This document shows positions 53,881 through 63,786 of a DNA stretch of 64,000 nucleotides, piece by piece. The stretch spans positions 69,490-133,489 of the forward strand of contig VSDK01018427.1 in the NCBI GenBank assembly GCA_009767595.1, read 5' to 3'. The DNA comes from Symbiodinium kawagutii. Taxonomy: Eukaryota; Sar; Dinophyceae; Suessiales; Symbiodiniaceae. The translations under genes and the position numbers were made by a program. The first letter of the stretch is position 1; each line of letters opens with the position of its first letter. Under the pieces are notes generated by a model, which searched no databases, had not been told where the DNA came from, and saw only the letters and a program-made list of their open reading frames with translations.

Positions 53881-54191
53881 CAAGCTGATCCAACCTTGTG
53901 TGGCTAGAGTTGACCACATTTTCCCCGAATGGTTACCCGGCTAATCCGTCATATTTTGTTCATTGCCCCCCAATTGTCAACGAATCAACCTTTAACCAAC
54001 CACTAACAAACCATTAACCAACCATGAACCACCAACCATTAACCAACATTCACTACCATTAGCCAACCATTAACCAACCATTCACCACCGTTTTCCGTAC
54101 ATCTGAATCGTTAATCAGCTGAGACATGATTTCACCAGCTGACCCTTGACCCTTGATGAGCCATCATTCAACCATCATCTAACCATGATTT

Positions 54192-54310
54192 AGCTGTGGG
54201 TCAATATCAATGAACCAACTAGTGGAGGATTCACCAAGAAGAATAAGGAAAACATAGGAAAACAATGGTGGATGGGGAACCAGGGGTACAGGATTTTGAC
54301 CCATAGCCAT
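54192..54310. mobile_element. Palindromic MITE-like element, family 2
   Basis: TAGCTGTGGGTCAATATC opens, GATTTTGACCCATAGCCA closes; GGGAACCAGGGGTACAGG inside. Confidence 0.6.
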
Positions 54311-54540
54311 TTCGCCATCATGTGACTATTATTTGGCCATCATCGTTCAACTATTGCTTAACCATCATTTATCCATCATTTCATGATCATTGCGGTATGA
54401 TTACATGATGATCAATTGCCTGCCGAGTGCTCATGCACCTAATTCCATGCCATCGTGCCCACGCATTTGGACGCCAGTACCTTCACTGCCAAGGGTAAAC
54501 GATGGGTTGACAACAAGGGTAAATGATGATTGATCATATA

Positions 54541-54645
54541 GTGGTTTAGCAAGTCATAGGGGATCCTAGAAATGGCTGGTTTATTGCTATAAACGGTTAA
54601 TAAACTGGATGACTTGGAGGTCCCCTAGTTTGAGAAACCACCACA
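54541..54645. mobile_element. MITE-like element, family 1
   Basis: GTGGTTTAGCAAGTCATAGG, GGATCC at the left; GGTCCCCTAGTTTGAGAAAC, CACCAC at the right; middle AAATGGCTGGTTTATTGC and AATAAACTGGATGACTTGG. Confidence 0.6.
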
Positions 54646-55195
54646 TTGATTGGTTGTTGCTTTGCAATACTGTGGTGGGAAACAGGTGGTGAATTCGTTG
54701 CATCATTTGTCGATTTAAAGTAGGTTTTCCCTGGTATAACCACCAATATGAATTACGATTCACATAAATTTTCCACTATTAACAACTATTAACAGTAGGT
54801 TTAAGGAAGGTTTCACCCAGTGTACCATAGCTTCAGCCCGCACCAATTGAAGCCACCACTCAACTCCGCATCAACGAAGGTACGATTACTTACTCAACGC
54901 GGTGAACCATTTTGCCATGTGGCAAACGATCTTGGGTTTCCACCGATTGGGTTTCGGATTTTTCTGGTTACGTGGAACATTCACCATAGAAATAATAGAA
55001 ATAGCTGGTTTACCAAAAATGTTGATTGTTGGATATTGTTGGCTGGTAGTTTGCCCGGGTGTCAACCAGAATTAACAAAGTATTGAACCAGTAGCCAGGG
55101 TGTCAACCAGGGTATTAGCCAATTATCAGCACATTTCTAGCATGCACGGTCACCCGGCTGGGTGGTTGAGGATCACCACTCAAACTTAAGTGCAA

Positions 55196-55446
55196 CGGCG
55201 CAATGGAAATGCAACCGGTTCCGGTTGCGGGTTCCCTTCACAAAGTGACCAGTGTCCTCTGAAATTCCTGACGACCACCTGGACAAAATTATGCACAGGA
55301 AGTGCAACTGATATAAGCGGGCACCTTTCCACCTCGCTGAGAGCGGCCGCAGATGCGCTGCCTTTGAAGGCACGGGGTTCCACCAGTTCCACCTGGAGGG
55401 TGATTTCAAAGACATATTTTCCTGTCATTCAGTTTCCGAGAGTGCA
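55196..55446. CDS. Coding-like segment, strand unresolved
   Basis: A GC-richer, repeat-free block open on both strands. Plus: APFHLAESGRRCAAFEG then FHLEGDFKDIFSCHSVSE, ending at a GTAAGC donor near 55452. Minus: YVFEITLQVELVEPRAFKG, then ISVALPVHNFVQVVVRNF. Neither is recognised. The plus strand agrees with neighbouring genes and a good donor. Confidence 0.35.
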
Positions 55447-55849
55447 GAGGTAAGCACGTCCTCATTCCAGCCAGAAACTGACGAAGAGTTGCAACCGCAG
55501 CTGTCGCGAACCACGTCCACTCGCAAGCCATGATTGAATCAGCATTGTGGAATGAACATTTTTAAGCATGAGCAAGGATCTTAACCCATGAGTCCATGAG
55601 TAAGCATTTTTTGCAGCATTCTGAGGTGCTTTATATCAACCATGCGTTGATATGAATCAACCATCGTTATTGACAATGAAAGATCATGGATCAAACATGT
55701 ATGTTGATTATTTAGTAGCACTAAACACGAAGATTCAACGATGATCCAGTATACCCTCAATTACGATCCATTCAATGATGATTCATAACTACTTATCATT
55801 TGGGGTTACCAATGAATGTATAGGAGACAACTAGGTGAATGAGTAGCTA

Positions 55850-56340
55850 GGATGAAAAACAGCAGTTGAAATCCGGGAGCCGCCTGTTCTTTTTCGTTTT
55901 TGTTTGTTTGTGACACTTGGCTTCAGGAAATGAACCATGCGTCTGCTGAGCTCACCAAACGTGGTTGCCTGACGACCAAGGGTGATCTTTTTCGGTCGTG
56001 CCATATACTGATACTTCGATAGCATGACGGCAGCACAGGAAACAACTCCACTTTGAAGCTTGCGGTGGAAAAAACGAGTTTGTCTGACGCTGCGGCGTGG
56101 AGCACAATCTGCACAATGTCAAGCAATTTGCTGGGTTTCGCAATGGTAACAGTAATCAACATAGAGAGAATTTTGCTCACGAAACAAACATGTCTTGACC
56201 TTCACCAAGTCTCACCGACGCTAATGGCCACTCCCTGCCTGTCCAAAGCTCACATTTGACGCGCGCCTCCGCTTGATGAGGTCAGCGATGATAAAGCAGA
56301 AAATTTGCAAAACACGCGCCGCGTGTTCAGGCAACGTCTC
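55850..56340. other. GC-richer, repeat-free block, possibly coding
   Basis: Minus-strand frames read SKYQYMARPKKITLGRQA and ITVTIAKPSKLLDIVQIV; a plus frame reads SDAAAWSTICTMSSNLLG. Together with 55.2 and 56.4 kb this may be one gene, but no splice model is convincing. Confidence 0.25.
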
Positions 56341-56359
56341 ACGTTTGGCATTTGTGCAG

Positions 56360-56519
56360 GCCCCTCCTCATGAAGTTTGCCCTTCTGCTCGAGGAACGTC
56401 AAACAAATAGTGACGGCAGAGCGTTAGCGCGCACGGAGCAGATTCGTCCGGGCTATAAGCTCTTTGTGCGGCACTGTCGCTATCCCTCGTGCAAGCCATT
56501 CAAGACCAACCGTGATTAG
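56360..56519 (+). CDS. Possible terminal exon, unknown
   Basis: From a TTTGTGCAG acceptor, 52 codons to TAG: LLMKFALLLEERQTNSDGR then ARTEQIRPGYKLFVRHC and YPSCKPFKTNRD. Basic, with two Cys; composition is good. Not recognised. Confidence 0.4.
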
Positions 56520-56604
56520 CGGTACTCTGATCTTGTTTTAGTTTGTCCGGAGGCTTTTGGAACCCACAAGAGGTCTTTGTAGCGAAGGATGCCCTCTGGT
56601 AATG

Positions 56605-56818
56605 ATGGTCATCATCATCATCATGCTCCTTTATGCTCATCATGATCATCATCGTCATCGTCATCGTCATCGTCATCATCATCATCCTCATCATCATCAT
56701 CATCATCATCATCAGCAGCATCACCATCATCATCATCATCACCATCACCATCATCATGATCATCGTCATCGTCATCATCATCATCATCATCATCATCATC
56801 ACCATCACCATCATCATG

Positions 56819-56862
<44 letters not shown>
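56605..56862. repeat. CAT/CGT trinucleotide microsatellite
   Basis: About 255 bp of CATCATCATC with CGTCATCGTC and CACCATCACC interruptions. It produces long poly-Asp, poly-His, poly-Met and poly-Ile ORFs on both strands, none a gene. Confidence 0.95.
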
Positions 56863-57320
56863 TCGCCATGATATTCCGTAGGTTTGTCGGTTTCTGATGT
56901 ATTGTCCCCCATTAACAATCAATGAATTATGGCCCCTGTTTTTAACAAAACATGTTCGGGGGACTCCGCTCCAGCTGTCCAGTTTTTCCCAGGTTTCAGT
57001 TGGTCAAGATGGATGAGATGTTACCCATGGCAACTCGGTTAGCAGCAACCGCAGCACCAGGGTTTCTGCAAGAACGGTTCCGTAGTTAGGTGGTTGACTT
57101 ACTGACATCCACTGACAACCTTCATTTTTGGTAGGTTTTGGCGTGTTGTCCTTCGCACTGAATAGCCATTTGTGAGACAAGACTGGGCATCCAGCCGGTG
57201 TTTGGCGAACCGGGTGTGGATACCAACAAAAACGCGATGGGCTCAGTTTGTGCAAAGTATCAACAGGATCAAGTGTAATTGCGTGGATGGCCTTTTGAAA
57301 AATGTGTCCACCCAAAGGAG

Positions 57321-57350
57321 GCACCCCTATTTTGAAAATCACCCAAATGG
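57321..57350. mobile_element. MITE-like element, family 1 (right-end fragment)
   Basis: Only the terminus GGCACCCCTATTTTGAAAAT, CACCC is present. Confidence 0.4.
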
Positions 57351-57413
57351 ACCATCTTAACGAAACCAAACACAACCCAGCAGTTTCCGCTGAAGCTGAT
57401 CGCGGAACCAAAG

Positions 57414-57489
57414 GTGGCACCATGGTTGCAGTGGAAGCAGGTCCCAGGTGGTTTGCCTCGGCAAAGATGGGAGATTCCTGCGGCTTTGT
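57414..57489 (+). CDS. Possible DUF4116-like micro-exon
   Basis: MVAVEAGPRWFASAKMG resembles V-x-A-V-x-x-x-P-x-x-x-x-x-A. Splice sites are weak (ACCAAAG acceptor, no clear GT donor) and the frame is open well upstream. GATGGTCAGTATCTCC (G-orientation) follows at 57580. Confidence 0.3.
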
Positions 57490-57812
57490 TTGATCAAGGA
57501 CGAGGTGGCTGAAACTTAAATGATCGATGAACCGTTGCAGCTTCATCATGACTCAATGATGTGTTTGATAGCACAATGATGGTCAGTATCTCCATTGGTT
57601 GGTGCGTTCAACGAAGGTCATCCAATGGTACGACCAGTCTACCCTTGACTACCCCGGTTTCCCTCACAAAATGCTTGAGGACAAGACCCGTACAGAAAGG
57701 ATGGGTGTTTCAATGGTTGATGATCAACCATCATGGTTTATATAACTAGCTGGTTCATGGTTAATGATAGGGTTAACAACTAGCAACTAAAGGGGATATA
57801 TACCAGCTATGT

Positions 57813-57928
57813 ATGGCTGTGGGTCAATATTAAGCAACCAAGTAATGGAGGATTTACCAGCAATACGGGAAAACAATGGTTAATGATGGGGGAACCAAGG
57901 GGTACAGGGTTTTGACCCACAGCCAAAT
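57813..57928. mobile_element. Palindromic MITE-like element, family 2 (best copy)
   Basis: ATGGCTGTGGGTCAATATTA pairs with GTTTTGACCCACAGCCA; interior TAATGGAGGATTTACC, GGGGGAACCAAGGGGTACAG. About 116 bp. Confidence 0.7.
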
Positions 57929-58619
57929 GGGTCCAGACATGGCCGTTTTGTAATGTGCACTTTCGGATGGACTGGGTACCGCTCTGATGCTGATTGGCCA
58001 GTTGATTTCCAACGAAAACTTGAGCAAGAAAGAAAATGATGTGTACATTCTACATGTAGCTAGATAGAAACGATGGGTGAAACGATTGAATGACACGAGG
58101 TTCGATCTCCCAGATCAATACAGTGATGAATGGACAGTTGATACGCCGATAGATTTTAGATAGATTTACATGGACAAACGGAAAGATAGATGTAGAGAGT
58201 ACAAGATAGATAGATCTTCGTTCCGACTGCCGGCAGTTTTCGGCCGACGTAGGTCAGGCCATTTTGCGTGATGCAAACTTGGCTCGTCAGAGCAGTTAAT
58301 ATGATAAGTGGACCAGCTATTTTGTAGACATCTGATCTTTAGAAACGTTGAGTTGGGCACTGCCATTTTGCACGGAGGCCTGCAGATGGGCCCGGCCATT
58401 TTGTCGGCTTCGAGTTGGTTGCAAGAAGGGTGGAACTTGGTAAAGTTATTTTGTAGATCCAGTCCCTTGAATTGTTGGTGGGGGGTTCTCCTTTGAACAA
58501 AGGTCTACCTTGTAAGATGAAAAGGTTCTTGACCGTTGTGTTTGACCAACATCGACGCACAAAACAACTCACATTTTGCCGAGAGCAGGAATCAAGATTG
58601 GTAAATGTAGATACATGAT

Positions 58620-58725
58620 ACAGTATATATGGGTGCATGCATATGCATATGATATGCATATGATATGATATGATATGATATGATATGATATGATATGCAT
58701 ATCTATCTATCTACCTACCTAGCTA

Positions 58726-58756
<31 letters not shown>

Positions 58757-58789
58757 CTATCTACCTACCTACCTACCTAGCTATCTCTC

Positions 58790-58862
<73 letters not shown>
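58620..58862. repeat. GATAT pentamer plus CTAT tetramer microsatellite
   Basis: TGATATGATATGATATGATA, then two rounds of CTAT/CTAC/CTCT and a long pure CTAT run. It ends 70 bp before the next exon. Confidence 0.95.
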
Positions 58863-58930
58863 GCAAAGAGCTCATCAGAACCTGCGACGAGCGTGTCTTG
58901 CTGAGGAAGGGCTCATCCGCAAGTTTGCAG

Positions 58931-59037
58931 GCGACATGCTTCCGTGATGCAGTTGGCACTGTCAGCAATGGCCAAGAGACCGCAGGGTTTCATCTGTGAG
59001 GACAAGTACTTGTATGTGCGGTTGGCGGATCAGTTGG
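58931..59037 (+). CDS. DUF4116 micro-exon
   Basis: A 107-nt exon from AGTTTGCAG to GTTTTG: 1 nt, 35 codons, 1 nt. SVMQLALSAMAKRPQGFI then EDKYLYVRLADQL keeps the V-M-x-L-A-L...A-M and D-x-x-L-x-V positions. Sequence after the donor (GGATTGGTTGGATTTGGG) is the usual G-orientation intron start. Confidence 0.55.
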
Positions 59038-59678
59038 GTTTTGGATTGGTTGGATTTGGGTTAAGTTGGATGGTTGCTTGGTTCGTAATTCTACTACCAA
59101 CTCAATCTCTGGTTGAGTTTGAATCCTCTGGATGGGAAAGCATGCAGAATTGTTTGACTTATAGGATCTGAAGACGGGTCCCAACCGTTCCCAACACGGA
59201 AGGTGAACCAAACTACGGGGCGAACTGATATTCAGTGATCAAAGCGATTCCTGGTGGAGGTTGATTGGTTACTTTGGGGGTTGCCAACCTGTTTGGTGTA
59301 ACGGGGGCTGCTCAGAATCTGAACATCATCACCCCAAGTCCAGGATAAAGACCACAGGGCAGGTGATGCTGCAAGGATTTTGGATGCCATGGTTGCTAGG
59401 GTAGCTGGGTAGATATCACTTATACCTTTCGCACGGGCTCTGTGGCCACATCTTGGACCCTAATTCGCGTGTGTACCAGTCGCCATCAAGTTGCCAACGG
59501 TAGTGGCATATCCAACCACCACCGTGGTGGCGTGATGACACAGTGGTATGACCAAGTGATACGAAAACGGTGGATTATGGGAGTCATTTTCATCGCTTGG
59601 CTGGTCAACTAGTTCCCTATTGACCACAAATGGCTTGTTCACCTTATACACTTGTTGTACTGATGATGTTGTTGACAA

Positions 59679-59787
59679 CATATGGGTGTTTCTCAAAATA
59701 GGGGTACTCTCCGAAATCGTCCTTTAACCATTTACTAGTAATAAGCAGCCATTTTTGGCTTCCCTATTTTAGGAAACCACCCATATG
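59679..59787. mobile_element. MITE-like element, family 1
   Basis: CATATGGGTGTTTCTCAAAA, TAGGGGTACTC at the left; CTTCCCTATTTTAGGAAACC, ACCCATATG at the right. The outermost CATATGGGTG/CACCCATATG is perfect. Confidence 0.7.
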
Positions 59788-60077
59788 GTAGTTCAACTAT
59801 CTTCAACTGATGATACTTGTTGAGCCAACAACCTATGCCTGAACGGAACGCGCCTTTCGAGACTCGTTGGTGACTGGACGACTGCACAGCTTGAGCTGTC
59901 AGCTTCTGCCCATGGCCCAGCCATCAGTGGTCACCATCCATTTTCACTGGCACTCTGAACAGCTCGGGCAACCGCCACTGGGTTTGAACAGCTGCCATTT
60001 GCAATCCTTCCTAGATTGATCTCAGAAGTCCACCGAAAAAATCCCTTGCAGACTAGTGGGAGCTGTGGCTTGATCCA

Positions 60078-60335
60078 TTGGTCATGCCTTTTGCCCATGG
60101 CTGTGACACATCAAATATTTATATTCTCCGAGTAGAAGTGCACTGTTTTGAGTGGTTCGGATACGATCTTGACGAGGGTGATGTCCAGTGTCTGACTGCT
60201 CCATGCATGGCATTGCCGTTGTTGCTGTGCGATCGCCAGGCAAGGGTGAAAGTCCGTGGTCAATATCCCTGTCTCATGGTTATGATCCCGACTATTGTTC
60301 TTGATTCTGGTTGTGGGTTGATTTATGGTCAGTAG
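60078..60335 (+). CDS. Possible coding ORF, unknown
   Basis: 85 codons with mixed composition (VEVHCFEWFGYDLDEGDV, CMALPLLLCDRQARVKVRG) in repeat-free DNA, ending TAG. No recognised family or clear splice sites. Confidence 0.25.
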   Translation: MVMPFAHGCDTSNIYILRVEVHCFEWFGYDLDEGDVQCLTAPCMALPLLLCDRQARVKVRGQYPCLMVMIPTIVLDSGCGLIYGQ

Positions 60336-60654
60336 CCAACAGCCATTTGCCAGGGATCTGATTGATGAACAACTCACAATGATTATTGTTGGTATATATT
60401 CAAAAAATAGACATCGGCATTGTTAGCTGCTAATACGGTTTATTCTTGGTCAGATGTTGATAATTTATGATTGCTATTGCTTATTACTTATTACTATTAC
60501 CATTCGTTGTTGTTGGTTAAAATGGTTACAATTGCTGGTGAATATGGTAATTGATATTGGTTATCACTATTACTATTGATTATTAATATTACCTTTGTTG
60601 ATATGCTTACTATTGGTCATTTCTATTACCGAGTTACTGTCAGTTTTTTGTCGT

Positions 60655-60678
60655 CGTCGTGGTTGTTGTTGCTGTTGC

Positions 60679-60733
<55 letters not shown>

Positions 60734-60735
60734 GG
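60655..60735. repeat. TTG trinucleotide microsatellite
   Basis: TCGTCGTCGTGG then about 24 TTG/CTG units. It gives poly-Leu and poly-Cys ORFs. From memory, TTG repeats are a prominent simple repeat in Polarella genomes. Confidence 0.95.
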
Positions 60736-60830
60736 GATGGTGGTCACTTATGGGCTGGCCAACTCCTTCTCTCCATCTTTGTTGGGCCTACTATCGCTGG
60801 TCGATTTTTGTTGGTGAGTAATATGTAAAG

Positions 60831-60908
60831 CCTCTCGTCGCCCTTGCTTGGCTCTGGCTCCCTGCACCAGCAAGAGACGTGCCGTCCGCGAAGCGGACTG
60901 TTATGACG
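60831..60908 (+). CDS. DUF4116-like micro-exon
   Basis: A 78-nt, phase-0 exon from ATGTAAAG to GTATCG. LVALAWLWLPAPARDV then PSAKRTVMT partly fits the family; another frame (CLALAPCTSKRRAVREA) fits about as well. GC-rich island between microsatellite and AT-rich sequence. Confidence 0.35.
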
Positions 60909-61006
60909 GTATCGGTGGTTCAAAAGCTGGGCGTGGGCCAGGCAGGAGGAGTACCCTCTGGTAGTTTAACTTGACTTTGCTAGCTGTCAGTGGGCCCTGG
61001 TAGTTC

Positions 61007-61089
61007 AACATGGCAATGGAAAATTCACCATAACTGGATGGTTTCCCAGGGTTTCTCTATGAAATTCGGTGATTTTCCATTGCAATGTT
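61007..61089. repeat. Hairpin with 20-bp arms
   Basis: AACATGGCAATGGAAAATTC, ACC at the left pairs with GGTGATTTTCCATTGCAATG, TT at the right, around a loop with CTGGATGGTTTCCC. No second full copy was seen. Confidence 0.6.
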
Positions 61090-61384
61090 AGATTACCGGA
61101 GTGTAAATGATGATTATCCAGGCGAATGATCTTTAATTAGATGAGAATGATAATGGTCAGTTGATTGTTTATGGCGGCAAATGGATGGTTAGTCCATGGC
61201 CAAGTTGCCGGCTGCTTTTGAATGGTTAATGATTGATGCTACGTTTTGGTTAGTAGTGAGCACTGATGTTTAACGTGACATTCGTATTGATACCTCCGCA
61301 CTGGATGGTAAATTGTCAGCTATTGAGCTAGTAAGCCAGTGATGGTGCTGAATTTTCATATGGATCCACCATTACCAAACATGA

Positions 61385-61490
61385 AACAACAGCAGCCACC
61401 ACAACAACAACTACAACAACAATAACAACCCACAACCCACAACCCTCAACTCTCAACCCTCAAGCCTCAAGCCTCAACCAATACCAACAA
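61385..61490. repeat. CAACAA and ACCCTCAA tract
   Basis: ACAACAACAACTACAACAAC then CCCACAACCCTCAACTCTC and AAGCCTCAAGCCTCAACC, C/A-rich, C-orientation. Confidence 0.85.
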
Positions 61491-62365
61491 CAGCATCAAT
61501 CTGGTGGTTTCCCTACTGAAATGTCGATATCTCCATAAATGCTGCTGCTGGGTGGATCATCCACAGCATTTGATCTGCAACAATCAACTGAGCCCACCTC
61601 AGCCACGGGAATGGAGGTAGAAGTGGATCCTTAAAATCGGCCAAGGATGGAAAGTCTGGGTGAGGAAACCAGCATGTATTTAGGGGGTAGGCCACTTGTG
61701 GATGGGGCAACCTTTCCAATGCTTATGCACTTTTGCTTCGCTGCTGCCTAGAACCCGTGTTTTGGAATGGGCCCAACTGTTTAGTAGGAGTCAGGGAAGC
61801 AGAAAATGCAGATAAGTTGAGGATTAAGCTGCTGCTTATGGGATGATAGAAGGACCTTATTTCAGATGGGAAATGGGGTCAATTGCCCCCATGTTGGACG
61901 TTTCTTCAAGGAAACTTGGCCCACTTTCAACCAACCACGAAGTTAGCATTCCAGAAGCCTAATCGGCTACCTGCGTAAGAAGTCCAGAGGCCTAATCAGC
62001 TATACTGACCCCTCACCCTCCCAGTGCAGAAGCCTTCCAAGGGTATCTCAACTGACAGAACCACATTTTTGTTTCCCACCAAAACGCAGATGTTTGGTTC
62101 TCGTTTAGAAGTCCCATTTCAACCGGCACCAGAAAATGGATCCAGTGGCTTTCCAACCCCATGGTAGATGGGAGTCTACTTGAGTCTATTGGCTGGTTTA
62201 CTGCCGTTGTCATCCAATGCGGACTCCTTGTCAAGCTCTTTGCTGGTATCTTGTGGCCAAGAAGCATGACCATTCCTGACTGAACGATTTCTCTTGTTGT
62301 GTTGGGATGGTCGATTGGTGGGTTCCATTTTTCTGGCTCCCAGACGTAGGGGGGCAGCCGGGCAG

Positions 62366-62447
62366 GGGTGCGACCCGCCCCGGGCTGGGCTCTGCCGCAT
62401 GTGACCCCGGCTGTGCCGGCGCGGTCGCCCCCTACATGGAGGATAAG
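62366..62447 (+). CDS. DUF4116-like micro-exon
   Basis: An 82-nt exon from GCCGGGCAG to GTGGCT: 2 nt, 26 codons, 2 nt, in phase with the exon at 63711. VRPAPGWALPHVTPAVPAR has the A-V-x-x-x-G-W-A-L-x-x-x-x-P-x-x-x-A-R register. Very GC-rich. Confidence 0.45.
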
Positions 62448-62636
62448 GTGGCTTGGATCATGGGGGGTGCTTGGTTGTGGCATGGCAGTGGAGGTGATTT
62501 CGATGATTTTCGGTTGGTTGTTCATGGAGAATCTCCACTGGTCCTCAATACACAGTAATATCAAATTTCGAGTGGTAAATCCCCAGAAGAAAGACGAAGT
62601 TAAAATGCATGTGGGATAATCGGATAATCCATAAAA

Positions 62637-62742
62637 TGTGATTTCTCAATATAGGGAACCCCAAAAATGGTTGGTTTATTACTATTAATAGTCAAAAAAC
62701 AGGATGATTTACGGGTCCCCTAATTTGAGAAACACCCAAAAT
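62637..62742. mobile_element. MITE-like element, family 1
   Basis: TGTGATTTCTCAATATAGGG, AACCCCAAAAATGG at the left; GGGTCCCCTAATTTGAGAAA, CACCC at the right; the middle TTATTACTATTAATAGTC is shared with other copies. Confidence 0.65.
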
Positions 62743-62905
62743 GTTCCTCAAAAAGTGGTCGTTTTCCCTGGGGATGGTTAGGGGGGGTACAAACACGCCC
62801 AGCGCTACATCTGCCGTGGTTCACACCATAAAAGGTGTATCTATAAATGGTGGTACCTACTGACTATCCAATAGTAGCCATTCTCAACAGGGAAGCTGCC
62901 AAATG

Positions 62906-62998
62906 CTTGTTTCTCAAAATGGGGGACCCCTTACATCATCCAAGTCATTACCCGTTATTCCATGTCCAGGGGTTCCCTATGGCTTGAGAAACCACCTA
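62906..62998. mobile_element. MITE-like element, family 1
   Basis: CTTGTTTCTCAAAATGGGGG, ACCCC at the left; GGGGTTCCCTATGGCTTGAG, AAACCACC at the right. A second copy only 165 bp after the previous one. Confidence 0.6.
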
Positions 62999-63710
62999 AT
63001 AATGCATTCTTCTTAGGGCTTGGATGCTGATAGGACCACTTTGGGGTTGTCTATCCACTCTTCGAGAGGTGAGCTGATCCGGTGCCCGACAAAGTCATGG
63101 GTCTGAACCCAGCCACCGTTGTAACTAAGAAGAGATTGGGGTCCTGGGCTAATTTGACACGCGAACCCAGCATGTCAGCTGTTCACCAATTTTTTTCTCA
63201 TAGTGACCATGTTCTGGGCAGCAAGGATGAGAAATGAGAAAAAAAGACCATGTTCAATATGATTTTCATTCCCAAAGGTATCCAATCGAAAATTGGTTCA
63301 ATCCCTGGCAGGCGGCCAAACACTGGACGCAGCTTCTGTTGAATTGATGACCATGGATCTTCACTGTATCACCCGTCACCCCCCAAGGGGACATCCACTG
63401 GCAGGAGAGAAGACATGGACCATTGTTGAAGTCGCTCACCGTGCGGATCGTTGAAGTTTACAACAACTGTCCGCGTGCCCAGTGGGTTTTCGACGGCACA
63501 CTTCCAAGTTCTTCTGCACTGAGAGCTGGTTGATGCCATGTGATTTTGTGTTGGGACACAGCTTCTAAGCAGCGAAGGGGGTGGCAGATAGATGCACAAA
63601 GTGAATCGCAAATGGTCAGGCAATCCCCTTCAGCTTCTGATGCAATAGATCTAAATCCCTTCTGAAGGCAATCTCAAGCTGCGTCACAGGCTGTCAGGTT
63701 TCAGTGCCAG

Positions 63711-63786
63711 GTCGGATCTCCCCCAACGGTTCGACCTGTGGGAGACAGCCATCGCCATTGAGCTGGGCGAGCTTAAGCTGCTGTCC
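63711..63786 (+). CDS. DUF4116-like micro-exon
   Basis: A 76-nt exon from CAGTGCCAG to GTATCC: 1 nt plus 25 codons. LWETAIAIELGELKLLS preceded by SDLPQRFD fits the L-x-x-x-x-x-x-x-x-A-I-x-x-E-L-G-x-L core. The window ends in C-orientation repeats (ATTAACCATGATTAACC) shortly after. Confidence 0.45.

Noticed and set aside
56500-56922. Long poly-Asp, poly-His, poly-Met and poly-Ile ORFs
   Set aside because: They are translations of one CAT microsatellite in several frames, with no flanking coding sequence.
58260-58400. GCCATTTTG words resembling the spliced leader core
   Set aside because: Only 9-10 bases match, without CCGTAGCC before or GGCTCAAG after; chance level in this AT-rich sequence.
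59740-59760. AGCCATTTTTGGCT, similar to the leader's GCCATTTTGGCTC
   Set aside because: It is part of the conserved interior of the family 1 palindrome, with an extra T, and is present in its other copies.
60576-60828. Poly-Leu / poly-Cys ORFs resembling a membrane segment
   Set aside because: Encoded by the TTG microsatellite; no start context or continuation.
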